From contig DXAU01000030.1 in NCBI GenBank assembly GCA_019116885.1, positions 1 through 64,000 of the forward strand: a DNA stretch of 64,000 nt. The letters run 5' to 3'. The notes below the pieces were generated by a model, which worked only from the letters and a program-made list of their open reading frames with translations, searched no databases and had not been told where the DNA came from. Below, piece by piece: positions 10,801 to 19,861 of this stretch; within the stretch, counting starts at the first letter, position 1, and every line of letters starts with the position of its first letter. This stretch comes from Candidatus Mediterraneibacter pullistercoris. GTDB lineage: Bacteria > Bacillota > Clostridia > Lachnospirales > Lachnospiraceae. The position numbers were made by a program, and so were the translations under genes.

Positions 10801-11453
10801 TTCTTCAGATATTCCCTTGCCGTCTCCGCCTGTTTCTCAAGAGGGCCGAGCTGTTTCTCAAGCTCCGCCAGGATATCGTTTACTCTTGTAAGGTTCATCC
10901 GCTCTTCTTCGAGCTTCTTAAGCGAAAGATTTTTACGCCGTTTAAATTTGACGATCCCTGCCGCCTCGTCAAAAAGTTCGCGGCGCTCCTCCGGTTTTCC
11001 ACTCAGAATCTTGTCAATCTGCCCCTGACCGATAATGGAATATCCCTCTTTGCCGATACCGGTATCATAGAACATCTCATTGATATCTTTCAGCCGGCAT
11101 GACGCTCCATTGATAAGATACTCGCTCTCACCGGAGCGGTACAGTTTGCGCGTCACTGTCACTTCCTTGAAGTCAACAGGAAGATGATGGTCCGAGTTAT
11201 CCAGTGTGATCGCCACAGAAGCATAGCTCAGCGGCCTTCGGTTCTCTGTGCCTGAGAAGATGACGTCCTGCATGCTGCCCCCGCGGAGCTGCTTCACCCG
11301 CTGTTCTCCAAGCACCCAGCGGACCGCATCCGCCACATTGCTCTTTCCGCTTCCGTTTGGTCCCACGATTCCTGTAATGCCGTTGTGAAAGTCAAATTTT
11401 ATCTTATTTGCAAAGGATTTAAACCCCTGCACTTCTATATTTTTTAAGTACAT
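7893..11453 (-). CDS. smc: Chromosome segregation protein SMC
   Basis: 1186 aa with GIVGPNGSGKSNVADAVRWVLGEQ, long coiled coil, hinge, LSGGEKALTAISLLFAIQ. Confidence 0.98.
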   Translation of the reverse strand: MYLKNIEVQGFKSFANKIKFDFHNGITGIVGPNGSGKSNVADAVRWVLGEQRVKQLRGGSMQDVIFSGTENRRPLSYASVAITLDNSDHHLPVDFKEVTVTRKLYRSGESEYLINGASCRLKDINEMFYDTGIGKEGYSIIGQGQIDKILSGKPEERRELFDEAAGIVKFKRRKNLSLKKLEEERMNLTRVNDILAELEKQLGPLEKQAETAREYLKKKEELKTYDINMFLLEEERLRERIREIEEKYEIAASEMEESNSRYDEMKTEYEAIEEEVESIELAIDTARNQLNETNLLKQQLEGQINVLKEQINTARMNDEHYDNRANTIHTEIDTRLEQKDSLERERKGVQEKLKEASDRDAAARNALIEVQSRIAEHTAVIEEKKQEIMELLGSRASTRAKIQHYDTTKGQIAARKAEIAGNMSETAEESKRLSQRLDEYEEEFRKVQKTIRGYNDKISENEQKIEALQKELSEKQEKLRIGQTAYHRESSRLESLKNITERYDGYGNSIRKVMANRDSEKGLLGVVADIIKVDKEYEIAVETALGGSIQNIVTDNEDTAKRMIAFLKKNRFGRATFLPLTSMRGGGGVRTPEALSEKGVIGLANTLVHVEKRFEGLADQLLGRTIVVRNIDDGIAIARKYRQSLRLVTLEGELINPGGSMTGGAFKNSSNLLSRRREIEEFEKTVALLKADMDDMEKKVGEIKTARTVCYNEIDEIQKELRKASVLENTERMNVEQTQVRQREMEERREKLRREEADLERELRTIADNEESIQMELETSESLEKELNETIRDLQKALEGEKETESRQLGESEKVHLALAGLEQQHVFIEENIGRISEEIEKFEAELRELDASKDHASGEIQEKEEKIRDLRQTIEDSKELYDEIGEEIKAQSRKRDELNQKHRDFLKMREDLSKHISSLDKECFRLNSQKESYEASSEKQMNYMWEEYEITYNHAMELRDMNLTDLAYMKKQIQTLRNDIRKLGTVNVNSIEDYKNVSERYGFLKGQHDDLIEAETTLVQIIEELDAAMRKQFSEQFGKISAEFNTVFRELFGGGKGTLELMEDEDILEAGIRIIAQPPGKKLQNMMQLSGGEKALTAISLLFAIQNLKPSPFCLLDEIEAALDDNNVSRFARYLHKLTKNTQFIVITHRRGTMSSADRLYGITMQEKGVSTLVSVDLLEKELDD

Positions 11454-11465
11454 ATGACACCTGCT

Positions 11466-12158
11466 TTATCCTTGTTTTCTGAGCCTGAGGATCGCTTCAT
11501 ATGCCGCCTGCTGCTCTGCGGCTTTTTTTGATCTTCCTCTTCCCTGTCCAAAACATTCTCCGCCAATGAGAACTTCCACGCAGAAAGATTTGTTGTGGTC
11601 AGGTCCCTCTTCCCCGGCCAGACGGTATGTGATCGTTCCGGTCTTTTTTGCCTGGATGATCTCCTGAAGGATAGTTTTACTATCATAAAAGAGCTTCTTA
11701 TCCTCAAGATCCGTAAACACGAATCTGTGTATGAACTCTTTTGCATTAGTAAGACCACCGTCCAGATAGACAGCGCCGATCAGCGCTTCCATCGCATCAG
11801 AAGTAACCGAGTCTCTCATTCTTCCGCCTGTTGTCTCCTCTCCTTTCCCAAGGAGGAGATACTCGCCCAGACCGATATCCCTCGCACAGAGAGCGAGTGA
11901 CGGCTCGCACACCATGCTGGCCCTCGCTCTTGTCAGTTCCCCTTCCGGCGTGCGGGGGGAATCCAGGAATAGATATTCACTGGATACCAGTTCCAGCACC
12001 GCGTCTCCCAGGAATTCGAGTCTCTCATTGCACTGGTATTTCGGAAGGTGCTTTTCGTTCGTATAGGAGCTGTGCATCATCGCCTGCTTGAGGAGGGAAA
12101 AATCCTGAAACGTATATCCTATCTTTGCTTCCAGTTTTTTTAACCTGCTGTCATCCAT
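11466..12158 (-). CDS. rnc: Ribonuclease III
   Basis: NERLEFLGDAVLEL signature, C-terminal dsRBD. Confidence 0.97.
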   Translation of the reverse strand: MDDSRLKKLEAKIGYTFQDFSLLKQAMMHSSYTNEKHLPKYQCNERLEFLGDAVLELVSSEYLFLDSPRTPEGELTRARASMVCEPSLALCARDIGLGEYLLLGKGEETTGGRMRDSVTSDAMEALIGAVYLDGGLTNAKEFIHRFVFTDLEDKKLFYDSKTILQEIIQAKKTGTITYRLAGEEGPDHNKSFCVEVLIGGECFGQGRGRSKKAAEQQAAYEAILRLRKQG

Positions 12159-12199
12159 AGTATTTACTCCGTAATATTCCCTTTCCTGTCTAATCTCAT

Positions 12200-12238
12200 G
12201 CCGGGATATGCAGACAACATTCTGTCTGCGCTCCCGGC
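12200..12238 (-). ncRNA. Nested hairpin in the rnc 5' leader (candidate RNase III autoregulatory site)
   Basis: GCCGGGA-tat-GCAGACA-acattc-TGTCTGC-gc-TCCCGGC; two perfect 7 bp helices, 42 nt upstream of the rnc start. Confidence 0.5.
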
Positions 12239-12253
12239 CTGTTCCTGCATGAA

Positions 12254-12285
12254 AACGAAAAAGCCCAGAGGGGCTTTTTCGTCCT
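12254..12285 (-). terminator. Rho-independent terminator downstream of acpP
   Basis: AAAAAGCCCCTCTGGGCTTTTT hairpin. Confidence 0.85.
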
Positions 12286-12312
12286 TTTTACTTATTATCA
12301 CTGCTTTTTTAC

Positions 12313-12543
12313 TTATTCCACTGCTTTTTTGATCTGATCTACTGCATCCTGTACAGTCACGATCTTTTCAGCTTCGTCATTGTCGATCTCAATGTCGAAC
12401 TCTTCCTCGATCCCCATGATGATCTGGAAGATATCAAGAGAGTCTGCTCCAAGGTCATCCACAAATGTTGTCTCCGGCGTGATCTCTTCCGGCTGTACAT
12501 TGAGAACATCCGCTATAATTTCCTGAAGTTTTTCAAATTCCAT
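12313..12543 (-). CDS. acpP: Acyl carrier protein
   Basis: 76 aa with DDLGADSLDIFQIIMGIEEEFDIEI phosphopantetheine site. Confidence 0.97.
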   Translation of the reverse strand: MEFEKLQEIIADVLNVQPEEITPETTFVDDLGADSLDIFQIIMGIEEEFDIEIDNDEAEKIVTVQDAVDQIKKAVE

Positions 12544-12580
12544 GACAAATCCTCCTACCTTTGCTCGCTTTTTTCATTTC

Positions 12581-13594
12581 CTATTCCGGCGTCCCCTGGA
12601 TCACATTCTTTATCTTTTCATTGATCTTCTGTTCCTTAAATGTGACGCACTGGATGATAGAATTGCACACTTCTGTGGAAGTTGAACTCCCGTGTGTCTT
12701 GACTACGAGGCCGTTCAGACCGAGCAGCGGCGCTCCGCCGTGCTCGCTGGCATCAAAGTCTTTTAATGTAGCTTTCAGTGCCGGTTTGACAAGAAGCGCT
12801 CCGATCTTGCTGCGGAGGCTGGACATCATCCCCTGCTTTACTTTCTTCATCAGAGCGCCGCCAACACCCTCGTAAAGTTTGAGGATCACGTTTCCTGTAA
12901 ATGCTTCACACACTATGACGTCCACTTTCCCATAGGGGATCTCTCTGGCCTCAACGCTGCCGACAAAATTAATATCACTGCACTCCTTGAGAAGCGGAAA
13001 TGTCTCTTTTACGAGCGCGTTGCCTTTCTCCTCTTCGGCTCCGATATTCACGATACCTACCGTGGGATTCTTCTTCCCGACCACGCTCTCCATGTAAATG
13101 GAACCCATCTTCGCAAACTGCACCAGGTGGGAAGGGCGCGCATCTACATTGGCTCCGCAGTCGATCAGGAGCGACACTCCGGAAAGTGTGGGCAGAAGCG
13201 GCGCAAGAGGCGGTCTCTCCACTCCTTTTATCCTGCCGACAAGCACCTGTCCGCCTACAAGCACGGCTCCGGTGCTCCCGGCTGAGACGAACGCGTCTGC
13301 TTCTCCGTTTTTGACCATCTTCATTGCAACTACGATAGAAGAGTCTTTCTTTCCGCGGATCGCCTTCACCGGCGGCTCTGCAGTCTCTATGACTTCTGTC
13401 GCATTTACAATCGTAATCTGTTCCTGCGGATAGGTGTACTGCGCCAGTTCCTTTTTCAGAACATCCTCCTGTCCTGTCAGCAGAATCTGAATGTCTTTTC
13501 TCTGCTGTACCGCTCTGACTGCGCCCTTGACAATCTCCGAGGGCGCGTTGTCTCCGCCCATCGCATCAAGAGCTACTCTCGTAACATCAGACAT
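12581..13594 (-). CDS. plsX: Phosphate acyltransferase PlsX
   Basis: MSDVTRVALDAMGGDNAPSEIVKGAV; the track ORF to 13693 is an N-terminal over-extension. Confidence 0.95.
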   Translation of the reverse strand: MSDVTRVALDAMGGDNAPSEIVKGAVRAVQQRKDIQILLTGQEDVLKKELAQYTYPQEQITIVNATEVIETAEPPVKAIRGKKDSSIVVAMKMVKNGEADAFVSAGSTGAVLVGGQVLVGRIKGVERPPLAPLLPTLSGVSLLIDCGANVDARPSHLVQFAKMGSIYMESVVGKKNPTVGIVNIGAEEEKGNALVKETFPLLKECSDINFVGSVEAREIPYGKVDVIVCEAFTGNVILKLYEGVGGALMKKVKQGMMSSLRSKIGALLVKPALKATLKDFDASEHGGAPLLGLNGLVVKTHGSSTSTEVCNSIIQCVTFKEQKINEKIKNVIQGTPE

Positions 13595-13651
13595 TTTTTC
13601 TCCTCCTAACACTACTGAAATCATTCTACTGGAAAACATTATAAAAATCAA

Positions 13652-13690
13652 CAAAAAAAAGACGCAAAACACAAAGTTTTTACGTCTTTT
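13652..13690 (-). terminator. Rho-independent terminator between rpmF and plsX
   Basis: Minus strand AAAAGACG..CGTCTTTT stem followed by a T-run. Confidence 0.75.
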
Positions 13691-13705
13691 CACACTGCTT
13701 TCTTA

Positions 13706-13885
13706 TTAGTCAACAGAGATGATCTCACGCTTGTTATATGCGCCGCATGATTTGCATACGCGGTGAGGCATCATAAGTTCGCCGCACTTGCTGCATCTGA
13801 CAAGGTTCGGAGCGCTCATCTTCCAGTTCGCTCTTCTCTTATCTCTTCTTGCTTTTGAAGATTTATTCTTTGGGCAGATCGACAT
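13706..13885 (-). CDS. rpmF: 50S ribosomal protein L32 (59 aa; missing from ORF track because of its size)
   Basis: Manual translation MSICPKNKSSKARRDKRRANWKMSAPNLVRCSKCGELMMPHRVCKACGAYNKREIISVD*. Confidence 0.96.
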   Translation of the reverse strand: MSICPKNKSSKARRDKRRANWKMSAPNLVRCSKCGELMMPHRVCKSCGAYNKREIISVD

Positions 13886-13888
13886 AGG

Positions 13889-14434
13889 TTACACCTCCTT
13901 AAAATTCTTAAATAAGTCACGGACAACTGACATCCTTGGATCAAGTCCCGGCTCCTCGCAGTCGCAGGATCCGGTGTTGAGATTCTGTCCGCACACTCCG
14001 CAGAGACCTTTGCAGTCCTCGCTGCAGAGCACCTTCTCCGGCCAGCCCGACAGGACCTCGCCAAAAATCAATCTGTCAACATCAAGCTGATGTCCGTCGA
14101 TAAAGTTTGACTCGTCCAGCTCCTCTGTCAGTTCTGCGTCAGAGAGACCTACGTCCACATGCTTCGTACACTCCAGTACAAATTCATGCTTTACATCCTC
14201 CAGGCATCGGTCACACGGGATCAGTACTGTAAGGCATGTATCTGCCGTGATGAGAAGTTCCTTTCCCTTTAAATGCTCTGCCCGGACGCGGACCGGCTCA
14301 CTTTTGATGACCGGATAATCTCCGGATCTCAGATGAATCATATCCATCGTGAGCGGCACAGTCTCCTCCACTGTCTTATGCTGGTCTGACAAAACGTCTG
14401 ATAGGTTGATCAACATAGTTATCCTCCTATTCAC
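13889..14434 (-). CDS. DUF177 (YceD-family) protein
   Basis: C-terminal CSEDCKGLCGVCGQNLNTGSCDCE and position directly before rpmF. Confidence 0.9.
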   Translation of the reverse strand: MNRRITMLINLSDVLSDQHKTVEETVPLTMDMIHLRSGDYPVIKSEPVRVRAEHLKGKELLITADTCLTVLIPCDRCLEDVKHEFVLECTKHVDVGLSDAELTEELDESNFIDGHQLDVDRLIFGEVLSGWPEKVLCSEDCKGLCGVCGQNLNTGSCDCEEPGLDPRMSVVRDLFKNFKEV

Positions 14435-14491
14435 ACCTAGACTATTATATCACGGAAAATGCGTTTGTCAACCAGGAAATGCTTTATCCTG

Positions 14492-15688
14492 TTATTGTAC
14501 AAGAGCAAGCGTCTCTCTGGCAATCGCCAGCTCCTCGTTTGTAGGTATTACAAACACTCTGACTTTCGATCCTTCTTTTGTGAGCTCTACCTGCTTTCCT
14601 CTAAGTCCGGTGTTCAGCTCTTTATTGAAGATAACGCCGAGATAGCCGAGATAACTGCATACCTGCTCCCTTACATAATCGTCATTCTCACCGATTCCGG
14701 CTGTAAAGACGATATCATCCACACCGTTCATGGCTGCCGCATAAGAACCGATGTATTTCGCCACACGGTAGGAAAATACATCCATCGCAATCTTCGCTTT
14801 CTTATCGCCGTTGTTCATGGCGTCAGTGAGATCGCGGAAGTCGCTGGAGAGTTCGCCTGAGAGACCGAACACGCCCGACTTTTTGTTCAGGATGTCCATC
14901 ACGCCCGGGATATCCAGACCTTCTTTCTGAGCGATGAACTCCATGATCGCCGGATCGATATCACCGGAACGGGTTCCCATCACAAGGCCCTCAAGCGGGG
15001 TAAGTCCCATAGAGGTATCCACAGACTTTCCGTTCAGGACAGCCGTCACACTGGAGCCGTTTCCGAGATGGCATACGATAGTCTTAAGATCTTCATACGG
15101 TCTGCCCATCACTTCTGCGGCTTTTTTAGATACATAGCTGTGGCTCGTTCCGTGGAATCCATAGCGTCTTACTTTATATTTCTCATAGTATTCATACGGA
15201 AGGCCGTACATATACGCCTTTTCCGGCATCGTCTGGTGGAAAGCTGTATCAAAGACTCCGACCATTGGTGTGCCCGGCATCAGTTTCTCGCATGCCTCAA
15301 CACCGATCAGATTTGCCGGATTGTGGAGCGGTGCAAGGTCGTTACATTCTTCGACCGCTTTCTTGACATCATCCGTGATGACTACAGATGAAGCAAACTT
15401 CTCTCCGCCATGCACCATGCGGTGTCCGACAGCGCCAATCTCATCAAGACTCTTAAGGACTCCTGTCTCAGGATTGGTCAGCGCCTCGATCACATACTGG
15501 ATCGCTTCTGTATGAGTGGGCATCGGCTTGTCCGACTTTTCCTTTTCACCGCCCTCAGGCTGGTAAGTCAGTCTTCCGTCGATCCCGATTCTCTCACAGA
15601 TTCCTTTTGCCAGGACTTCCTCGGAAGCCGCATTGATGAGCTGGAATTTCAGTGAAGAACTTCCACAGTTGATTACTAATACGTTCAT
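14492..15688 (-). CDS. ackA: Acetate kinase
   Basis: MNVLVINCGSSSLKFQL; GFHGTSHSYVSKKA. Confidence 0.98.
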   Translation of the reverse strand: MNVLVINCGSSSLKFQLINAASEEVLAKGICERIGIDGRLTYQPEGGEKEKSDKPMPTHTEAIQYVIEALTNPETGVLKSLDEIGAVGHRMVHGGEKFASSVVITDDVKKAVEECNDLAPLHNPANLIGVEACEKLMPGTPMVGVFDTAFHQTMPEKAYMYGLPYEYYEKYKVRRYGFHGTSHSYVSKKAAEVMGRPYEDLKTIVCHLGNGSSVTAVLNGKSVDTSMGLTPLEGLVMGTRSGDIDPAIMEFIAQKEGLDIPGVMDILNKKSGVFGLSGELSSDFRDLTDAMNNGDKKAKIAMDVFSYRVAKYIGSYAAAMNGVDDIVFTAGIGENDDYVREQVCSYLGYLGVIFNKELNTGLRGKQVELTKEGSKVRVFVIPTNEELAIARETLALVQ

Positions 15689-15749
15689 TTTCTTTCCTCC
15701 CGAACATTTATTTTAAGATACTGCGATAAGCAGCAGCTCTCCGTATGAA

Positions 15750-16766
15750 CTACATGGCCTGTGCCTGGACTGCCGTGATCGCCACAACACCCGCAATGTC
15801 TTCTGCACTGCATCCTCTCGACAGGTCATTGACCGGAGCTGCGATCCCCTGTGTAAGCGGGCCGTAAGCCTCAGCCTTTCCAAGTCTCTGTACCAGCTTG
15901 TAACCGATGTTTCCTGCGTCCAGGTCAGGGAAGATCAGAACATTGGCATGTCCTGCCACCTCACTGCCCGGCGCCTTGGAAGCTCCGATTTCCGGTACGA
16001 TCGCCGCATCAAGCTGAAGTTCCCCGTCCAGCTTCAGTTCGGGGTCAAGCTCATGAGCGATTCTTGTGGCCTCCACCACTTTATCCACATCCGCATGCTT
16101 CGCACTTCCCTTTGTAGAGTGAGAAAGCATGGCCACAACTGGCTCGTGTCCGGTCAGAGTCCGGAAAGACTCTGCGGAAGAGATCGCGATATTCGCCAGT
16201 TTCTCCGGGTCCGGATTCTGTTCCAGTCCGGCGTCGCTGAAGATAAACGTTCCATTATCACCCATATCGCACTCCGGAACTACCATAAGGAAGAACGCTG
16301 ATACAAGTTTTGTCCCCGGTTTTGTCTTGAGGATCTGCAGACACGGACGCAGCGTGTCCGCTGAGGAATGGCATGCCCCGGAAACCATGCCGTCCGCGTC
16401 TCCCATCTTCACCATCATTACGCCGTAATACAGATAATTGTTAAGGAGCAGTTCCCTTGCCTGCTCTTCTGTCATGCCTTTTTTCTGTCTGAGTTCAACA
16501 AGTTTTGCAATATATGCATCTGTCTTTTCATATGACGCCGGATCTACGATCACTGCTCCCGAAATGTCATATGTACCTTTTTTCTTCTCGATCTCATCTC
16601 TGTTTCCGACAAGGATCAGGTCCGCGATCCCTTCTTTGAGGACTGTCTCGGCTGCTTTATAAGTCCTTTCGTCCTCTGTCTCCGGGAGGACGATCGTCTT
16701 TTTGTCCGCCTTGGCCCGCGCCTTGATCTCATCAATAAATCTCATATTAAATATGCCACCTTTCAT
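15750..16766 (-). CDS. pta: Phosphate acetyltransferase
   Basis: KTIVLPETEDERTYKAAE; SHSTKGSAKH; adjacent to ackA. The likely start is MRFIDEIKARAK. Confidence 0.96.
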   Translation of the reverse strand: MKGGIFNMRFIDEIKARAKADKKTIVLPETEDERTYKAAETVLKEGIADLILVGNRDEIEKKKGTYDISGAVIVDPASYEKTDAYIAKLVELRQKKGMTEEQARELLLNNYLYYGVMMVKMGDADGMVSGACHSSADTLRPCLQILKTKPGTKLVSAFFLMVVPECDMGDNGTFIFSDAGLEQNPDPEKLANIAISSAESFRTLTGHEPVVAMLSHSTKGSAKHADVDKVVEATRIAHELDPELKLDGELQLDAAIVPEIGASKAPGSEVAGHANVLIFPDLDAGNIGYKLVQRLGKAEAYGPLTQGIAAPVNDLSRGCSAEDIAGVVAITAVQAQAM

Positions 16767-16784
16767 TTTTTATCACACAGATTC

Positions 16785-16813
16785 ATTATAAAGCAAATTA
16801 ATTTTGTATACAA
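16785..16813 (-). promoter_or_regulatory. Putative pta-ackA promoter with TTGTATACAA palindrome at -35
   Basis: Minus strand TTGTAT-17-TATAAT; perfect palindrome TTGTATACAA at 16804-16813. Confidence 0.6.
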
Positions 16814-16955
16814 GGGATTCTGCCAGATTTTATCAGCATTTTATGTGCATTTTTGAGTACAATCGTTGTTCTTTGGACATATATTTTATATGTTTGTTAC
16901 AAAAATAACGATCTTCTGCTGCCATTCTGCTGTGGCAGCTGACGCTCCGGTCCCG

Positions 16956-18308
16956 TCAAATCTGAAAAAACGCAGTCACAATATTGAAGTATACGAGGAT
17001 CGTGCACGTGTCAAGTATTGTGGTGATGAGCGGCGCCGCCATGATCGCCGGATCGAGTCCTACTTTTTTCGCGATCAGAGGCAGGACACATCCGATGCAT
17101 TTCGCCATGATGACCACTGCTGTCATCGTGATGCCCAGCGCCAGCGCCAGCATTACATTCCAGTCATACATCAGGCAGATGCGCAGACCATTCACAACTG
17201 CAAGGAGAACGCCCACAAGAACCGCCACTCGTATCTCCTTGAAGATCACTTTAAAAATATCCCGGAATTCAATCTCTCCCACCGCAATGCCTCGGATTAT
17301 AAGAGTGGAACTCTGGGAGCCGCAGTTTCCTCCGGTTCCCATGAGCATGGGGATAAATGTGATGAGAACCGGCATCACTGCCATCGCGTTTTCATAATAT
17401 CCAAGTATCTCCCCGGTCACCGTGGCTGACAGCATCATCAGCATGAGCCAGGGCGTCCGGTTTTTTGCCTGCTGCAGCACAGAAGTCTCAAAATAAGAAT
17501 CCTCATTCGGGCTGACGCCGGCCATGATGCTGATATCTTCCGTCGTCTCATCCTGCAGGACAAGCATGGCGTCATCAACGGTAACGATTCCCACGAGACA
17601 GTCTTCGTGATCGATGATCGGGATTGCCACCAGTCCGTATTTATTAATCATATTCGCCACATACTCCTGATCGTCAAGCGTCCTGGCGCAGAGCACGTTC
17701 TCATCCATGATCTCCTCGATTTTCCGGGATTCTCCGGCAGTGAGCAGATCCTTCACATCCACCATGCCGATCAGTTTCTTTTTTTCCGTCACATAGCAGG
17801 TGTATATCGTCTCTTTATTAATTCCAACCTGCCGGATTTTCAGGATCGCATCGGCGACAGTCATATCCCGGCGCAGACTGATATACTCGACATTCATGAT
17901 GCTGCCGGCGCTGTCCTCAGGGTACTGCAGAAGAACATTTATCTTCTGTCTCGTATCCTCATCTGTCACCATGAGAAGCCTGTCCACAACATTGGCAGGC
18001 ATCTCTTCAAGTACATCCACCGTATCGTCGACATACATCTCGTCCATGACTTCCTCAAGTTCCGAGTCAGACAGTGCATTGATCAGATCCTCCCGCATAT
18101 CGCTGTTCATACCGGTAAAAACTTCTGCCGCTTCCTCCTTTGCCAGAAGGCGGAATACAAGTGTCTGCTGCTTCCTGCCCAGCTCTTCAAAAGCATCCAC
18201 GATATCCACAGGATGCATGGATTCAAGTTCTTCTTTCAGTTTTTTAAAATCGTGTCTCTCCAGCAGCTCGCTCATTCGCTCTGCTGCTGCCTTGATGTCT
18301 TTCTCCAT
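16956..18308 (-). CDS. mgtE: Magnesium transporter MgtE
   Basis: MgtE N domain, CBS pair, TM domain with MLMGTGGNCGSQSSTLIIRGIA. Confidence 0.95.
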   Translation of the reverse strand: MEKDIKAAAERMSELLERHDFKKLKEELESMHPVDIVDAFEELGRKQQTLVFRLLAKEEAAEVFTGMNSDMREDLINALSDSELEEVMDEMYVDDTVDVLEEMPANVVDRLLMVTDEDTRQKINVLLQYPEDSAGSIMNVEYISLRRDMTVADAILKIRQVGINKETIYTCYVTEKKKLIGMVDVKDLLTAGESRKIEEIMDENVLCARTLDDQEYVANMINKYGLVAIPIIDHEDCLVGIVTVDDAMLVLQDETTEDISIMAGVSPNEDSYFETSVLQQAKNRTPWLMLMMLSATVTGEILGYYENAMAVMPVLITFIPMLMGTGGNCGSQSSTLIIRGIAVGEIEFRDIFKVIFKEIRVAVLVGVLLAVVNGLRICLMYDWNVMLALALGITMTAVVIMAKCIGCVLPLIAKKVGLDPAIMAAPLITTILDTCTILVYFNIVTAFFQI

Positions 18309-18458
18309 GCCCTCACCCTTCTGCCATCCTGCTGCTTTCCCGCCATGAGAAGCTGGTCCTGCATCTTCGTACCGCAGAAAAACAGGATAATTTTTATCTG
18401 TATGATCTTATCTTTTTATAGTATAATATGGTGGAAATTGATATACAAGGAGATTCTT

Positions 18459-19748
18459 ATGAAAATCGTAGGACTGATCACAGAATATAATCCTTTCCAC
18501 AACGGACACCTCCATCATATACAGGAAGCGGTGCGCGTCACCGGAGCGGATGCCGCCATCGTCGTCATGAGCGGCGATTACGTGCAGCGCGGAGTCCCCG
18601 CAATCATGCCGAAACGTTTAAGAGCACAGATGGCCTTAAAATGCGGTGCGGCGGCTGTCTTTGAACTTCCGGTCTGCTATGCCACAGGGAGCGCCGAGCT
18701 CTTTGCCGAAGGAGCCGTTTCCCTGCTGGACAGACTTGGGATTGTCGACTCCATCTGTTTCGGAAGCGAATGTGACGACCTGACGTCGCTTAGCGAGATT
18801 GCCGATATCCTCTGCCAGGAACCTGAAGAATACAAAGAGTACCTCAGAGAACATCTGAAAGAAGGCTGTTCCTTTCCGGAAGCCCGGCAGAAAGCGCTGA
18901 AAGAATACTCCCATTCTGAAGAATACTCATCTCTTATGTCAGATCCCAACAATATCCTTGGAATCGAGTACTTAAAAGCGCTGAAAAAATCAAACAGTTC
19001 TCTCCAGCCCTACACGATCCGGCGCGAGGGGGCTCACTACCACGACACGGATCTCCATTCCGATCACTACAGTTCAGCGTCTGCGATCCGCTCTCTCCTC
19101 GCATACTCAGGTTCCGCACTGTCCACAGACCGCACAGGAGGAACCTTTGAAAACCCTCCGCTTTCCGGTATTCTCAGCGAGCTGGAGGGACAGGTGCCGC
19201 CGACCTGCCTTGAACTGCTGAAAGATTATCACCGGGTATCTTATCCGATCTATCAGAATGATTTTTCTCTCCTGCTGAAATACAAACTTCTGAACAAACA
19301 TCCTGCCGGACTTCTGCGCTATATGGACGTCTCGGAAGAACTGGCCAACAGGATATGCGCCCAGCTTAACAATTTCTTTAACTACAGGCAGTTCTGTGAG
19401 CTTATCAAGACGCGCGACATAACCCAGACCCGCGTCAACCGGGCGCTGCTCCATATCATGCTCGGATTAAAGAAAGAGGACGTGGAGCTCTACATGAACG
19501 GCGGATACCATTACTACGCCCGGCTGCTTGGATTCCGGAAAGACCGGGAGAGGCTGCTGCCGCGCATTGCAAAGGAAAGCGCCCTTCCTCTCCTCACCCG
19601 GCTGGCTGACAGTTCCCAGCTCCCTCCCGTCGGTCAGAAAATGCTCCGGAACGATATCCTTGCCTCCAACCTGTACATGTCGGTTGTGACAGACCGGTAC
19701 AAAACTGCTTTCGAGAACGAATATAAACAGCCGCTTCTGAAAGTATAA
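18459..19748 (+). CDS. tmcAL: tRNA(Met) cytidine acetate ligase / nucleotidyltransferase family
   Basis: MKIVGLITEYNPFHNGHLHHIQEA; ATG at 18459 with AAGGAGA; the upstream part of the 17607 ORF is antisense to mgtE. Confidence 0.85.
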   Translation: MKIVGLITEYNPFHNGHLHHIQEAVRVTGADAAIVVMSGDYVQRGVPAIMPKRLRAQMALKCGAAAVFELPVCYATGSAELFAEGAVSLLDRLGIVDSICFGSECDDLTSLSEIADILCQEPEEYKEYLREHLKEGCSFPEARQKALKEYSHSEEYSSLMSDPNNILGIEYLKALKKSNSSLQPYTIRREGAHYHDTDLHSDHYSSASAIRSLLAYSGSALSTDRTGGTFENPPLSGILSELEGQVPPTCLELLKDYHRVSYPIYQNDFSLLLKYKLLNKHPAGLLRYMDVSEELANRICAQLNNFFNYRQFCELIKTRDITQTRVNRALLHIMLGLKKEDVELYMNGGYHYYARLLGFRKDRERLLPRIAKESALPLLTRLADSSQLPPVGQKMLRNDILASNLYMSVVTDRYKTAFENEYKQPLLKV

Positions 19749-19800
19749 GACGCGCCGCCAAAATCCCGGGAGTCCAAAAGGATCTCTCTTACGCAAAGCA

Positions 19801-19829
19801 AAAAGCCCCGGAACATTCCGGGACTTTTG
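19801..19829. terminator. Bidirectional terminator between tmcAL and icd
   Basis: AAAAGCCCCGGAACATTCCGGGACTTTTGT. Confidence 0.8.
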
Positions 19830-19861
19830 TAAGTTTGTCTGATTTCCTGGCGTCTGCAGAT

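Noticed and set aside
17607-18458. N-terminal 284 codons of the 713 aa + strand ORF
   Set aside because: Antisense to mgtE; the tmcAL-family protein clearly starts at ATG 18459 with its own SD.
18309-18458. Possible Mg2+ (M-box) riboswitch upstream of mgtE
   Set aside because: Only about 150 nt shared with a divergent promoter; no M-box landmarks seen.
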